Shown: positions 8,453 through 18,265, numbered from the stretch's first letter. The stretch is DNA of 64,000 bases from Sporosarcina sp. 6E9 (GCF_017921835.1 NZ_JAGEMN010000001.1:861874-925873), one strand, 5' to 3'. A program made the numbers and translations. Notes: a model not told the origin generated them from the sequence alone.

Positions 8453-11269
8453 ATGTCAAAAAATTCAGATGCCCATCGATCCCCTTACGATGCTTTTACG
8501 GGACCTAACCTTGGGTATGTAATGGAAATGTATGATTTGTTCAAGTCGTCCCCGGAATTGGTCGAACCTGAACTTGCAGAAATGTTTAGCCGTTTCGGGT
8601 CGCCAGTCCAACAGGATGGGGCACACGATACAGTAGCAGAAGCGCTACCGGCAAGTAATATTGGAAAAGTCATTGCAGCATTTAAATTGCAAGACGCAAT
8701 CCGTACATACGGACATCTTGCAGCCGATATCTATCCGCTAAACGATCGTCCAACTGATTCAACTCGAATTGAGCTGTCATATTATAATTTAGTTGAAAGC
8801 GACTTAGAAGAAATGCCTGCATCCCTATTTTTAAAGAATGTGCCAAGCACTGTTGAAAATGGACTTGATGCAATTAACTACTTGAAATCTTTATACACAG
8901 GAAAAATAGCTTTTGAATTTGATCATGTAATCGATGAACAAGAACGCGAATGGATCCAATCAAATATTGAAAGCGGTAACGTAGCCGCGAATCTATCAAA
9001 AGATGGTAAAAAAGAGTTGCTCGAGAGACTTACTAAGATCGAAGGATTCGAAAAGTATATTCACCGTACATTTGTAGGCGCCAAACGCTTTTCTATAGAA
9101 GGTCTGGATACACTCGTCGTTCTTTTCGATGAACTTGTTCGTCGTTCAGAAGAAAACAAAACTGATAAAATGCTTATAGGCATGGCACACCGCGGACGTT
9201 TAAACGTGCTTACGCATGTCTTGAATAATCCGTACGAAATGTTTTTCGCATTATTTGCTGGCGTTTCAGATGAACCGTTCATACCAAAAGACGGTACATT
9301 AGAAACGTCTCGCGGCTGGTACGGAGATGTCGTCTATCACTTAGGTGCAACATATACAGGGAAATCTGGAATGAAGCGCTTCTTGGCATACAACCCGTCA
9401 CATTTGGAAGTCGTCAACTCAGTTGTCACAGGGCAAACAAGAGCTGCTCAAGAACAACAAAATAATGTTGGTTTACCGGAACAAGACACTGATTCTGCAT
9501 ATGCAGTACTTGTACACGGAGATGCAGCATTCCCAGGTCAAGGCATCGTTCCTGAGACATTTAACTACAGCCGAGTTCGTGGATTCCGAACAGGCGGTTC
9601 AGTACATGTTATTGCCAATAACATGATTGGTTTTACGACTGAACATTACGATTCCAGATCTACACATTATTCTTCTGATCCAGCAAAAGGATTTGAAGTT
9701 CCGATTATACATGTAAATGCCGATAGCCCTGAATCTGTCATCGCTGTCGCGTCGTTTGCATTCGAATATCGACAAAAGTTCGGGAAAGATATCGTGATTG
9801 ATTTACTTGGATATCGTCGCTATGGACATAACGAGATGGATGAACCGCTAGTAACAAACCCGGTTATGTATCATTCTGTTCATAAACATCCAACTGTTCG
9901 AGAAATATATGGGAATACACTCGTTTCTGAAAACGTCGTTACCAAAAAAGAAGTTGATCAACTTGACGCCGATGTATTTAAAATTATGCAAAAAGCGCAC
10001 GATGTTGTCAGAGACCATCCAGCTTCAAAAGATAAAAAACAAGGTCCACTGGAAATTCCAGAAGAAGTACTTGCCGGGTATCCTAGAGATTTGGAAACTG
10101 GTATTGAAGAGAGTAGGCTTAGAACTTTAAACGAAGACCTTCTAGCATTTCCGGAAGATTTTGATGTTTTTGGCAGACTCGTCCGTATTTTAAAAAGACG
10201 TGAAGAACCATTCAAAGGGAAAAACAAAATTGATTGGGCACATGCCGAAACACTTGCTTTTGGTTCAATATTACAAGATGGGAACCCGATCAGACTTTCC
10301 GGTCAAGACGTTCAACGCGGTACATTCGCGCAACGCCACTTAGTGATACACGATGAAAAAACTGGGGAAGAATTAGTTCCTTTACATCATATTTCAGGCG
10401 CTAAGGCATCGTTCACCGTTAATAATAGTCCGCTGACAGAAGCTGCAATTGTCGGATATGAATTTGGTTATAACTTAGAAAACCAGAAGGCGCTTGCAAT
10501 TTGGGAAGCGCAATATGGCGACTTTGCAAATATGGCCCAAGTCATGTTTGACCAATTCGTTTCAGCAAGCAGATCTAAATGGGGTCAGAAGTCTGGTCTG
10601 GTGTTATTACTACCACATGCCCATGAAGGCCAAGGACCCGAACATACGAGTGCGCGACTTGAAAGATTCTTACAATTATCTGCCGAAAATAACTGGACGG
10701 TTGCAAACTTATCAAGTTCTGCAAACTACTTCCATATTTTACGCAGGCAAGCAAAAATGCTCGGAGAACCATCCATGCGTCCACTAGTTATTGTTTCACC
10801 GAAATCATTACTTCGCCATCCATTAGTCGGTGCGGATGTAAATGATTTAACTGAAGGAAGTTTCCAAACTGTTCTTGAACAACCTGGAACTGGGACTAAG
10901 AAAACAAAAGTGGAACGTATTTTGTTCGCAAGCGGTAAAATGGCAATCGATTTGGCTGAACAAGTAAAAGACGGGAAAGGTTTCGATCATTTGCATATTG
11001 TTCGCGTTGAACAATTATATCCATTCCCATCGGAGAAAATCAGTGATATCGTTGCTCGTTATCCAAAAGTTAAAGAACTTGTCTGGGTGCAAGAAGAACC
11101 GAAAAACATGGGGTCGTGGTCCTATGCATATCCATATGTTCAAGAAATCGCAGGCAATAAGAAAGTTTCATATGTTGGTCGAATTCACCGTTCAAGTCCA
11201 TCTGAAGGTGACGGAGCGTCTCATTCTATTGAACAAAAACGTATTATTGCAGAAGCATTAAAAGCTTAA
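8453..11269 (+). CDS. odhA: 2-oxoglutarate dehydrogenase E1 component
   Basis: This thiamine-diphosphate enzyme has 938 residues and decarboxylates 2-oxoglutarate in the TCA cycle. Motifs in order: an N-terminal E1-type segment (SPYDAFTGPNLGYV, LFKSSPELVEPEL), MAHRGRLNVL, the TPP/metal-binding VHGDAAFPGQGIV, GYRRYGHNEMDEP, and the C-terminal transketolase-like half (ANMAQVMFDQFVSASRSKW, LLPHAHEGQGPEH). An upstream in-frame ATG at 8435 lies within the Shine-Dalgarno (GTGGAGG), so the ATG at 8453, 11 nt after GGAGG, is taken as the start. E2 follows 28 bp downstream. No E3 (lpd) is nearby, so dihydrolipoamide dehydrogenase must come from elsewhere. Confidence 0.96.
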   Translation: MSKNSDAHRSPYDAFTGPNLGYVMEMYDLFKSSPELVEPELAEMFSRFGSPVQQDGAHDTVAEALPASNIGKVIAAFKLQDAIRTYGHLAADIYPLNDRPTDSTRIELSYYNLVESDLEEMPASLFLKNVPSTVENGLDAINYLKSLYTGKIAFEFDHVIDEQEREWIQSNIESGNVAANLSKDGKKELLERLTKIEGFEKYIHRTFVGAKRFSIEGLDTLVVLFDELVRRSEENKTDKMLIGMAHRGRLNVLTHVLNNPYEMFFALFAGVSDEPFIPKDGTLETSRGWYGDVVYHLGATYTGKSGMKRFLAYNPSHLEVVNSVVTGQTRAAQEQQNNVGLPEQDTDSAYAVLVHGDAAFPGQGIVPETFNYSRVRGFRTGGSVHVIANNMIGFTTEHYDSRSTHYSSDPAKGFEVPIIHVNADSPESVIAVASFAFEYRQKFGKDIVIDLLGYRRYGHNEMDEPLVTNPVMYHSVHKHPTVREIYGNTLVSENVVTKKEVDQLDADVFKIMQKAHDVVRDHPASKDKKQGPLEIPEEVLAGYPRDLETGIEESRLRTLNEDLLAFPEDFDVFGRLVRILKRREEPFKGKNKIDWAHAETLAFGSILQDGNPIRLSGQDVQRGTFAQRHLVIHDEKTGEELVPLHHISGAKASFTVNNSPLTEAAIVGYEFGYNLENQKALAIWEAQYGDFANMAQVMFDQFVSASRSKWGQKSGLVLLLPHAHEGQGPEHTSARLERFLQLSAENNWTVANLSSSANYFHILRRQAKMLGEPSMRPLVIVSPKSLLRHPLVGADVNDLTEGSFQTVLEQPGTGTKKTKVERILFASGKMAIDLAEQVKDGKGFDHLHIVRVEQLYPFPSEKISDIVARYPKVKELVWVQEEPKNMGSWSYAYPYVQEIAGNKKVSYVGRIHRSSPSEGDGASHSIEQKRIIAEALKA

Positions 11270-11297
11270 AGCGGAATGACTTAAGGAGGAAATTAAA

Positions 11298-12509
11298 GTG
11301 GCAGAAATTATTGTACCAGAACTAGCAGAATCGATTACAGAGGGAACAATATCACGATGGATTAAACAGCCTGGTGAAAATGTAGAGCGTGGGGAATTTA
11401 TCGTTGAGTTAGAGACTGATAAGGTAAACGTTGAAATCATTTCAGAAGAAGCAGGTATTATCCAAGAACATCTTGCAGCTGAAGGTGACACAGTAGAAGT
11501 AGGTCAAGTCATTGCAATCGTAGGGGAAGGTTCCGGAGCTCCTGCTGCATCAGCTCCAAAAGCAGATGCAACACCAGCAGAAAAAGTAGAAGAAACACCT
11601 GCCGTTGATGAATCATCAGGAGCAGAAGACCGCACACTTGCAAGCCCAGCGGCACGCAAACTAGCAAGAGAAAAAGGAATTGACCTTGCTGCGATAAATC
11701 CAGTAGATCCAATGGGACGCATAAAAGTACAAGATGTTGAAGCACACGGTTCTGCGCCAAAAGCACAACCAGCTACAGCACCTGCATCGAAAGTAGAAGC
11801 GGCGGATGATGGCCGGATTACACGCGAGAAAATGACGCGTCGTCGTCAAACGATTGCAAAACGTCTGTTAGAAGTTAGACAATCAACTGCAATGCTGACA
11901 ACTTTCAATGAAATTGACATGACTAAAGTTATGGAACTACGTTCACGTAAAAAAGACGAGTTTTTCGATCAATATGACCAGCGTCTTGGTTTCATGTCAT
12001 TCTTCACGAAAGCGGTAGTAGCAGCACTTAAAAAATATCCTTACGTAAACTCAGAAATCGACGGCGACGAGATTCTACTGAAAAACTTCTATGATATCGG
12101 TATTGCTGTTTCCACTGAAGGCGGTCTCGTAGTACCAAACGTAGTTGATGCAGATCGTAAAAACTTTGCTGAAATCGAAGGGGCAATCCGTGAACTTGCA
12201 TTAAAAGCACGTGATAACAAACTTACAATTGCTGATATGACAGGCGGATCCTTTACAATTACAAATGGCGGCGTATTTGGTTCATTAATGTCAACGCCAA
12301 TTTTAAATGGTACGCAAGTAGGAATACTCGGTATGCACTCAATCGTTCGACGCCCTGTAGCTATCGGCGATAATATCGAAATTCGTCCAATGATGTACAT
12401 TGCACTTTCTTATGACCATCGCGTAATTGATGGTAAAGATTCTGTTGGATTTTTGAAAATGGTTAAAGAACTTATTGAAAATCCAGAAGATTTACTGCTA
12501 GGTTCATAA
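11298..12509 (+). CDS. odhB: Dihydrolipoyllysine succinyltransferase, 2-oxoglutarate dehydrogenase E2
   Basis: This 403-residue protein starts with GTG after a perfect AAGGAGG. Domains in order: a lipoyl domain (1-76) with the ETDKVNVE motif, Lys42 being the lipoylation site; an Ala/Pro/Glu-rich linker; an E3/E1-binding peripheral subunit domain ([15 protein letters not shown] to GRIKVQDV, about 115-150); a second flexible linker; and a catalytic acyltransferase domain with SYDHRVIDG, where His374 and Asp378 are catalytic. It forms the core of the oxoglutarate dehydrogenase complex with OdhA and is co-transcribed with it. A terminator follows at once. Confidence 0.96.
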   Translation: MAEIIVPELAESITEGTISRWIKQPGENVERGEFIVELETDKVNVEIISEEAGIIQEHLAAEGDTVEVGQVIAIVGEGSGAPAASAPKADATPAEKVEETPAVDESSGAEDRTLASPAARKLAREKGIDLAAINPVDPMGRIKVQDVEAHGSAPKAQPATAPASKVEAADDGRITREKMTRRRQTIAKRLLEVRQSTAMLTTFNEIDMTKVMELRSRKKDEFFDQYDQRLGFMSFFTKAVVAALKKYPYVNSEIDGDEILLKNFYDIGIAVSTEGGLVVPNVVDADRKNFAEIEGAIRELALKARDNKLTIADMTGGSFTITNGGVFGSLMSTPILNGTQVGILGMHSIVRRPVAIGDNIEIRPMMYIALSYDHRVIDGKDSVGFLKMVKELIENPEDLLLGS

Positions 12510-12515
12510 TAAGTG

Positions 12516-12548
12516 AATCGGCCTGCCTTATGGGCGGGTCGGTTTTTC
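12516..12548 (+). terminator. Terminator after odhAB
   Basis: The stem AATCGGCCTGCC / GGGCGGGTCGGTT, with G-U wobbles and a 4-nt loop, is followed by a T-run. Confidence 0.85.
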
Positions 12549-12573
12549 ATTATACAAAAAGGAAGTGTGTAAT

Positions 12574-12771
12574 GTGAATTTCAAAACTTGGAAAACGGCA
12601 CCTGCAACTCGCACTGTCGTATGCAAGCATGCCGATGCTGAAAAATATGTAGTGAATAAAGTTCTAACACCTGGTAAAGAGTATGAAGTGAAAAATGAAA
12701 CAGATGAATTCATTTTCGTAGTGGATAATACAGGGAAAGTTGGAGGCTATTATAAAACTTATTTTGAGTAA
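12574..12771 (+). CDS. Small conserved protein, DUF6501-like
   Basis: This is a 65-residue soluble protein of unknown function. The segments VCKHADAEKYVVN, LTPGKEYEVKNETDE and VDNTGKVGGYYK match from memory a small Bacillales family (DUF6501). GTG at 12574 is preferred over GTG at 12565, because the latter overlaps the Shine-Dalgarno (AAAGGAAGTG). It is flanked by terminators on both sides and so probably forms its own transcript or is read-through from odhAB. It has no membrane segment or signal peptide. Confidence 0.72.
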   Translation: MNFKTWKTAPATRTVVCKHADAEKYVVNKVLTPGKEYEVKNETDEFIFVVDNTGKVGGYYKTYFE

Positions 12772-12781
12772 TAAGTATTTT

Positions 12782-12812
12782 CCGATTCCCTTCTTGGTGA
12801 ATCGGTTTTTTT
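12782..12812 (+). terminator. Terminator after the DUF6501-like gene
   Basis: CCGATTC / GAATCGG stem with an 11-nt loop and a run of eight Ts. It ends just before the SD of the next gene. Confidence 0.8.
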
Positions 12813-12828
12813 ATTAGGAGGGTAACGA

Positions 12829-13692
12829 ATGCATCAACTAGTTGAAAACGAACAAACAAAGCGATTACAAAACCATTACACAACCGAAGCAGAATTGTTA
12901 ATACAGGAAGGTGGGTATATTTCTCCTGATAATCACTTATGGGAAGATATTCTCGTCAGTGTGGTCTTAAAAAAACCTGTATTGCTCAAGGGTCCATCCG
13001 GATCTGGAAAAACTAGGTTGGCTCAGTCAATATCTAGCTATTTCGGACAACCCATGCATAGTATAAATTGTTCTGTAGATCTTGATTCTGAATCACTTCT
13101 TGGCTTTAAAACGATCATTCAAAAAGAAGGCCAAACAGTGATTGATTTCGTAGAAGGTCCAGTTGTACAAGCAATGAAAAAAGGACATATTTTATATATC
13201 GATGAGATTAATATGGCTAGACCCGAAACATTGCCTATTTTACATAGCGTCTTAGACCATCGTCGCATGCTTACAAACCCTTTTACAGGGGAGGTCATCT
13301 ACGCTCATGAGGATTTCACTATTATTTCTGCTATAAACGAAGGATATGTAGGAACATCGCCTATGAATGAGGCGCTAAAAAATAGATTTGTTTCATTTAC
13401 AATTCCGTATTTATCAGGTGAGGCGTTGAAGACTTTGATTGCAGCTGAACATCCTAATGCACCACAAGGTTTAGTTGATACGATATTAAATATTGGTAAT
13501 GATTTAAGGAAACAGGTCATGAATGGTTTATTATCCGATGAAGCCGCATCAATCCGAAGCTTATTGGATGCGATTAGTTTATCAGAACATATCCCAGTTA
13601 AAAGAGCTATTCGTTATGCAATCGCGGAGAAGTTAGATGATCAAGTTGAGCGGAAATTAGTCATGGAACTCGTAGACACTTGGGTAGAATGA
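12829..13692 (+). CDS. yojN: MoxR-type AAA+ ATPase (YojN-like)
   Basis: This 287-residue AAA+ ATPase belongs to the MoxR/CbbQ/NorQ group. Walker A is GPSGSGKT (55-62), Walker B is ILYIDEIN (Asp125-Glu126), and sensor-type Asn lies in SAINEGY. These ATPases work with a VWA-domain partner to remodel or metallate client enzymes. The partner gene follows 10 bp downstream, and the pair sits next to odhAB as yojN/yojO do in B. subtilis, which supports the name. The client is unknown; proximity to oxoglutarate dehydrogenase is suggestive only. Confidence 0.85.
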   Translation: MHQLVENEQTKRLQNHYTTEAELLIQEGGYISPDNHLWEDILVSVVLKKPVLLKGPSGSGKTRLAQSISSYFGQPMHSINCSVDLDSESLLGFKTIIQKEGQTVIDFVEGPVVQAMKKGHILYIDEINMARPETLPILHSVLDHRRMLTNPFTGEVIYAHEDFTIISAINEGYVGTSPMNEALKNRFVSFTIPYLSGEALKTLIAAEHPNAPQGLVDTILNIGNDLRKQVMNGLLSDEAASIRSLLDAISLSEHIPVKRAIRYAIAEKLDDQVERKLVMELVDTWVE

Positions 13693-13702
13693 GGCGATAC
13701 TA

Positions 13703-15604
13703 ATGGTGAAAATGAATCGATTTATTCAATTTAATGATGAAACGGTCGATACCCAAACGCTTTTACTTTATGAAAGACTCGGTCGGGCACTTGCGGATGC
13801 ACAATTTCTTGAATTAACGGAAAGAAAGTTACTGGAATTTCGTCCAAAGGAAAGCATCATATCGATGAGTGTTTTCTGGCGTCATAGATCTGAAGAAGTC
13901 ATGCATTTAGGCCGCCTGTCTGATGTTTATTTATTAACTGCTGGTTTTTGGAAGCATTTTAATGTACCAGCTTGGAGTCGATTTACACGCAAGATTGAAT
14001 TAGATCCTTTCCAGAAGTTTTCGAAAGAACTTCTTCTTTTATTAGAGGAATTTCGACTAATGGACAAAGTTATGCAGAATCGACCTGGAACAACGACAGC
14101 TTTTAATACTAGACGCCATGCTTACGTCAATTTTCATAGAAATAGTGTGCATCCCAATATGCAAAAAGGCCTGTTAGCTGATGCATTGCTTAACGAATTA
14201 TTTATATTGCTACACGAAGGCATGTTTGCGGGCTCCGAAGTGGACTGGGGTCCTATCCCGATAGATTTAATTAAATCGGTCCTTGAAAATGCATACGACA
14301 CCAGAAATACACAAGACAATGTATTTATTGTCGAAAGAATTACTGGTATTGTTGCGCAATCACTCCACCAAGACTTATTCCATCAATACTATTCAATCGG
14401 AGATTCGATTACCGAACAGCTTGCTGAATTCCATTACCATAAAGGGTTAGGGGAGACTGATGAAGGTGAAGAAGGCAAGAAGGAGACCATTGAAGAAGTA
14501 TTTAGATCTTGGCACGAAGAAAATGAACGTGAGGCAGGAGTGCATCTTGAATACGAACTGGAGCATGGACGTTCAGGTAAATCAGATGGTAGTGGTGAAA
14601 CACCTGGAAATGAAGATGCTCAAGTTGAAGAAATAGGATTTGGACAATCTGAAGGGGACGTAAGTAAAAGTTCAGACGGGGAAGAGCACGAGGAAATTGA
14701 AGTAAGGGACTCCAAAAAAAAAGCAGGAAAGTTATTTGGAAAAGAGCATTTGCATGTGGTTTATGAAGAACAACGTATTGAACCAATCAATGAAATGGAA
14801 AACCGTCAAAAGTTAATGAGTTGGCGTGAACTTCAAAGACCGTTTGTCCGCTCTTTTATCGAAGAAATGAAAAAGAGAATCGATTTAAAAGAGGACTCAA
14901 AGCGAGAACGATTAATGAAAGGGAGATTATCATCGAAGTTAACGACGCTTGTTGTTGATGAACGTCCTAAGCCCTTTTATCGTAAAAATGCACCTTCCGT
15001 TAATTTAGATGCTGTTTTTGGCTTGTTGGTAGATGGTTCAGCATCGATGATTGATAAACTAGATGAAACAAAACAGGCAGTTTTATTATTCCACGATGTG
15101 CTCAATGAGTTAAAAGTGATTCATGAAATATCCTTGTATTATGAGGAAGCAGAAAAAGCATCAGCTGAAATTCAACCGAATGTATTTGGTCTCATGCATA
15201 CATTTATGGATCGAAATCGGGATAATGGAATGTCTATCTTATCTTTTGATGCGAATGAGGATAATCGTGATGGATTTGCAATCAGGTGGATGGGCGAAAG
15301 ACTTTCAGCCCGACAGGAGAAGCATAAATTTTTATTAGTTTTTTCCGATGGAGAACCATCCGCCTATGGTTATGATAGAAATGGTATTCTTGATACTGCA
15401 GAAGCGGTAATGGAAGTTGAAAAAAGAGGGATTTCCGTAATCCATTTATTTTTATCTTCTGAAGAACCCTTAGAAGAACAAAGAGAGTTATTTTCAATGA
15501 TTTTTGGCAATAAAACCGCATCGTCAAGTAATGTTGAAGACTTTACAGATCAGACGCTGCGGATATTAAGAAAACTTTTTACAATTGTAATCCGAAATAC
15601 GTGA
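13703..15604 (+). CDS. yojO: VWA-domain protein, partner of MoxR ATPase (YojO-like)
   Basis: This is a 633-residue cytosolic protein. The N-terminal helical region (1-245) resembles CobT/NorD-type proteins. A strongly acidic, low-complexity linker spans about 250-340, and a C-terminal von Willebrand A domain starts near 438 with the MIDAS motif DGSAS (Asp444, Ser446, Ser448) and a later FSDGEPSA strand. It forms the second half of the MoxR/VWA pair and should recruit the ATPase to a client. An alternative start is ATG 13712; 13703 has the better SD spacing (GAGGCG). A perfect hairpin terminator follows. Confidence 0.85.
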   Translation: MVKMNRFIQFNDETVDTQTLLLYERLGRALADAQFLELTERKLLEFRPKESIISMSVFWRHRSEEVMHLGRLSDVYLLTAGFWKHFNVPAWSRFTRKIELDPFQKFSKELLLLLEEFRLMDKVMQNRPGTTTAFNTRRHAYVNFHRNSVHPNMQKGLLADALLNELFILLHEGMFAGSEVDWGPIPIDLIKSVLENAYDTRNTQDNVFIVERITGIVAQSLHQDLFHQYYSIGDSITEQLAEFHYHKGLGETDEGEEGKKETIEEVFRSWHEENEREAGVHLEYELEHGRSGKSDGSGETPGNEDAQVEEIGFGQSEGDVSKSSDGEEHEEIEVRDSKKKAGKLFGKEHLHVVYEEQRIEPINEMENRQKLMSWRELQRPFVRSFIEEMKKRIDLKEDSKRERLMKGRLSSKLTTLVVDERPKPFYRKNAPSVNLDAVFGLLVDGSASMIDKLDETKQAVLLFHDVLNELKVIHEISLYYEEAEKASAEIQPNVFGLMHTFMDRNRDNGMSILSFDANEDNRDGFAIRWMGERLSARQEKHKFLLVFSDGEPSAYGYDRNGILDTAEAVMEVEKRGISVIHLFLSSEEPLEEQRELFSMIFGNKTASSSNVEDFTDQTLRILRKLFTIVIRNT

Positions 15605-15622
15605 TAGATAACTGAGCAAAAG

Positions 15623-15660
15623 AAGGGACGAAAAACCATTGTGGTTTTTCGTCCCTTTTC
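15623..15660. terminator. Perfect 16-bp hairpin, bidirectional terminator
   Basis: AAGGGACGAAAAACCA (15623-15638) pairs perfectly with 15642-15657 around a 3-nt loop. A plus-strand T-run follows, and an A-rich flank lies on the other side. It separates convergent yojO and telA. Confidence 0.92.
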
Positions 15661-15692
15661 ACATGTTTTTATCTTCACAAAACAACCGTAAG

Positions 15693-16889
15693 TTATTGTG
15701 AGCGGTTTTCTGTTTTTTCGTGAACTGCGATGAGTCGCTGTTTCAATTCTTCTTCCATGCGACCAATTTCAATTTCTGCAGCTTTGCGTTTAGCACGTCC
15801 ATCCGCTTGGATAAGTAAAGTTTCTTCGATTGTTTGAATTAAATTCTCTTGTGTTTTCTTCAAAGTATCGATTTCAATTATGCCGCGCTCATTTTCTTTT
15901 GCAGTTTCAATTGAATTCATTTTAAGCATTTCCGAGTTTTTGAGTAATAAATCATTCGTCGTTTTCGTAACTAATTTTTGCGATTCAACTGCTTTTCTTT
16001 GACGATTTAATGTGAGCGCGATTGCAATTTGGTTTTTCCAAAGTGGAATCGAAGTCATGATTGATGATTGAATCTTTTCCGCAAGCGTTTGATTTGTTTG
16101 TTGAATCATACGTATTTGTGGTGCACTTTGAATAGTGATTTGGCGGGATAACTGTAAATCATATAAGCGTTTTTCAAGTCTATCTAAAAATTGCACCATG
16201 TCATTTACTTCTTGAAAGGCCATTTGATCATTTGATAACTCGGCTTCACGTCGCATATTCGGTATGATTTCGTACGTTAACTCGTCACGCTTAATCTCCG
16301 CTGCAGCTATATACACATTAAGTGCTTGGAAATATGTTTTATTCTGTTCATATAAATTATCAAGCATTTTTACATCTTCGATTAAACCACGCTTAGAGTG
16401 TTCAAGTTGGACACCGATACGGTCAATTTGTGTGCTCAACTTTTGATATTTAGTCATCATTTCTTGAATTGACTTGGAAACCCTTCCGAATAATCTACTG
16501 ATTGCAGATTGTTTCTTTTCACTTAAGTCATCAGGATCTATTTCTCCCAATCTATCCATTAACTCTTTAAGCACATCTCCAACAGGTCCAATGTCTTGGC
16601 TCTGAACATGATCGAGCATCTGATGGGAGAAGTGGGAAAGTTCGCTTTGTGCATTTGCACCGTAAGTAATTATCGCCTCATAATTTCCAACAGGGATCTG
16701 TTCAGCTAATTGAACTGCCTTTTCCCGCTCCGCGGGTGTTAAACGATCCAATAATTTTACTGCGGTGCCGGCCTGTTGATTATCTGTTTGCATTTCCTTC
16801 GGTAGTAGGGGTTCATTCATGTCAAATGGGTTATCCAGTAGATCATCCATTGATTTAACATTATTTGTCATGCTATTATTTTCTGTCAT
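15693..16889 (-). CDS. yaaN: TelA/YaaN toxic-anion-resistance family protein
   Basis: This 398-residue, highly charged, mostly helical protein lacks membrane segments. Family-typical stretches include LLDRLTPAEREKAVQLAEQI, the central coiled-coil-rich region and IQTIEETLLIQADGRAKRKAAE near the C-terminus. TelA family members were linked to tellurite resistance, but their normal role is unclear and may concern envelope stress. It overlaps the end of xpaC by 14 bp and is translated after it, matching the xpaC-yaaN pair of B. subtilis. Confidence 0.85.
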   Translation of the reverse strand: MTENNSMTNNVKSMDDLLDNPFDMNEPLLPKEMQTDNQQAGTAVKLLDRLTPAEREKAVQLAEQIPVGNYEAIITYGANAQSELSHFSHQMLDHVQSQDIGPVGDVLKELMDRLGEIDPDDLSEKKQSAISRLFGRVSKSIQEMMTKYQKLSTQIDRIGVQLEHSKRGLIEDVKMLDNLYEQNKTYFQALNVYIAAAEIKRDELTYEIIPNMRREAELSNDQMAFQEVNDMVQFLDRLEKRLYDLQLSRQITIQSAPQIRMIQQTNQTLAEKIQSSIMTSIPLWKNQIAIALTLNRQRKAVESQKLVTKTTNDLLLKNSEMLKMNSIETAKENERGIIEIDTLKKTQENLIQTIEETLLIQADGRAKRKAAEIEIGRMEEELKQRLIAVHEKTENRSQ

Positions 16890-17541
16890 TTGTTGTGTCG
16901 TCTCCTTCCATTTCTAAAAGCGGCTTATTCTTATTCATCGTCACATCGACGAAGTCGAGTTCCATTTGTAGTCTTTCCATATCTGATGCAAGTAGATTGC
17001 GCAAATCTTGCTCAAGTTGTTGATTCACATCAGCTAATGTGTTTCTAGTATTCTGAAGTGCTATCTGGAGTTCTTTATCTTTTAATGGTTGGTTAACAAG
17101 GATTGAATATTTGGATGTTAATTCAACCGCCGAATCTAGATGCGCATAGAAAAAGTTCTCGGCATGATAAAACTTTTCGGGATTTGTTCGAATGATGCCA
17201 AGTATCCTTCTGGAAATCGTATTTATTTCATGAAGCTGTTTAAATGCTTGTACGGATCGTACCTTACCATAATAGCTATTTAGCCGTTTTAACTTTTGTT
17301 TTGCATCATTCATTTGGCCATTAATATAATTGTACTCGGACCGATTCAATCCTACTTTTTTAATCGTTGATGTTATTTGGATTTGTTTTATTGTAAATGT
17401 ACTACCCAGATATAGCGCAATTCCAAGGCCTGTTGCTGCAAAGATGTTTAAACCGGTACCTAGTATTAAATATAACCATGTAGCAATACTTATTGGTGTT
17501 GATATAGTTTGTCGTATGAAGAAGTTTTTTATTTCTTTCAC
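16876..17541 (-). CDS. xpaC: XpaC family protein
   Basis: The protein has about 221 residues if it starts at GTG 17541, which is preceded by AAAGGGGG. An in-frame ATG at 17598 lacks an SD and would add 19 residues. Two hydrophobic segments near the N-terminus (ISIATWLYLILG and AATGLGIALYLG) suggest membrane anchoring. A charged helical region follows. The family is annotated from the B. subtilis xpaC phenotype (hydrolysis of 5-bromo-4-chloroindolyl phosphate), but no catalytic motif is evident and the true function is unknown. It forms an operon with telA/yaaN. Confidence 0.8.
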   Translation of the reverse strand: MKEIKNFFIRQTISTPISIATWLYLILGTGLNIFAATGLGIALYLGSTFTIKQIQITSTIKKVGLNRSEYNYINGQMNDAKQKLKRLNSYYGKVRSVQAFKQLHEINTISRRILGIIRTNPEKFYHAENFFYAHLDSAVELTSKYSILVNQPLKDKELQIALQNTRNTLADVNQQLEQDLRNLLASDMERLQMELDFVDVTMNKNKPLLEMEGDDTTNDRK

Positions 17542-17759
17542 TTTCAGGCCCCCTTTACTCATATACTTTAATACGAATTCAAACAGATAAAGTTTCATTC
17601 TTGATGTTAATTATACCTTATATTCCTCTTGGTCACATTCCTTTTGATTGATCATAAGCAATTAAATGGACTTTGTTACCCAATTTGCTAAAATTAAAGA
17701 CGTTCTTGAATGGAACTATTAAATTGAGAGATTATCTCCTAAATTGGAGGGGACAGACT

Positions 17760-18053
17760 ATGTATGAAGTAATCTATATGAAAGCAGATTTTGAACCATG
17801 GTGGATGTTTGAAGGTTGGGAAGAAGAGGTTCTTTCAAGACAAACATTTTCTGATGAGTATCACGCGATTAATTTTCTAGAAGAAACACTATCTACTCTT
17901 CGGGTAAAATATAAAAATGAATCTGTAAAAAAGAATTGTTTTTTTGCTTTTTGGTCAGAAAACGAAAAACTAAGTTGTGAAGCATGTAGCGATGATTTAC
18001 AAATTTATCATGGAATTATTTTATTGTTTAAGGGTAAACCATATAGTAGGTGA
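17760..18053 (+). CDS. DUF1033 family protein
   Basis: This is a 97-residue soluble protein starting MYEVIYMKADFEPWWMFEGW, a hallmark of DUF1033. The ATG at 17760 is placed 11 nt after TTGGAGGGG; the frame is open further upstream but without an SD. Family function is unknown. It has five cysteines or fewer and no clear metal motif. It is monocistronic, between xpaC (divergent) and the csp leader. Confidence 0.82.
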   Translation: MYEVIYMKADFEPWWMFEGWEEEVLSRQTFSDEYHAINFLEETLSTLRVKYKNESVKKNCFFAFWSENEKLSCEACSDDLQIYHGIILLFKGKPYSR

Positions 18054-18087
18054 AGGAATAGAAATTAGAATAATTTGTTTTTTCTAA

Positions 18088-18115
18088 TTGACAAATTTAT
18101 TTATAATGTTATAAT
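18088..18115 (+). promoter_or_regulatory. Sigma-A promoter of the cold-shock gene
   Basis: TTGACA (18088-18093), a 16-bp spacer, and TGt-TATAAT (18110-18115, extended -10) make a near-consensus promoter. It lies about 150 bp upstream of the csp start codon, giving a long 5' leader typical of csp genes. Confidence 0.9.
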
Positions 18116-18153
18116 AGATACAACAATAAAAGCAGGGAACACCCGACTAACGT

Positions 18154-18209
18154 ATTCACATATTACAAAAAGTGATCGGCGTTTACGGTACTTTTTGTAA
18201 TATGTGAAT
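18154..18209 (+). promoter_or_regulatory. 20-bp perfect inverted repeat in the csp leader
   Basis: The arms at 18154-18173 and 18190-18209 are exact reverse complements (ATTCACATATTACAAAAAGT and its complement) around a 16-nt G/C-richer loop, with TTTTT right after. In the RNA this would be a very stable hairpin about 30 nt downstream of the promoter. It may be an intrinsic terminator/attenuator or an RNA stability or thermosensing element of the csp mRNA. Its exact role is not known. Confidence 0.85.
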
Positions 18210-18265
18210 TTTTCTATTCAGGAAAGTTCCATATTATAAGTATTTATTATTTGGAGGGTATTAAC

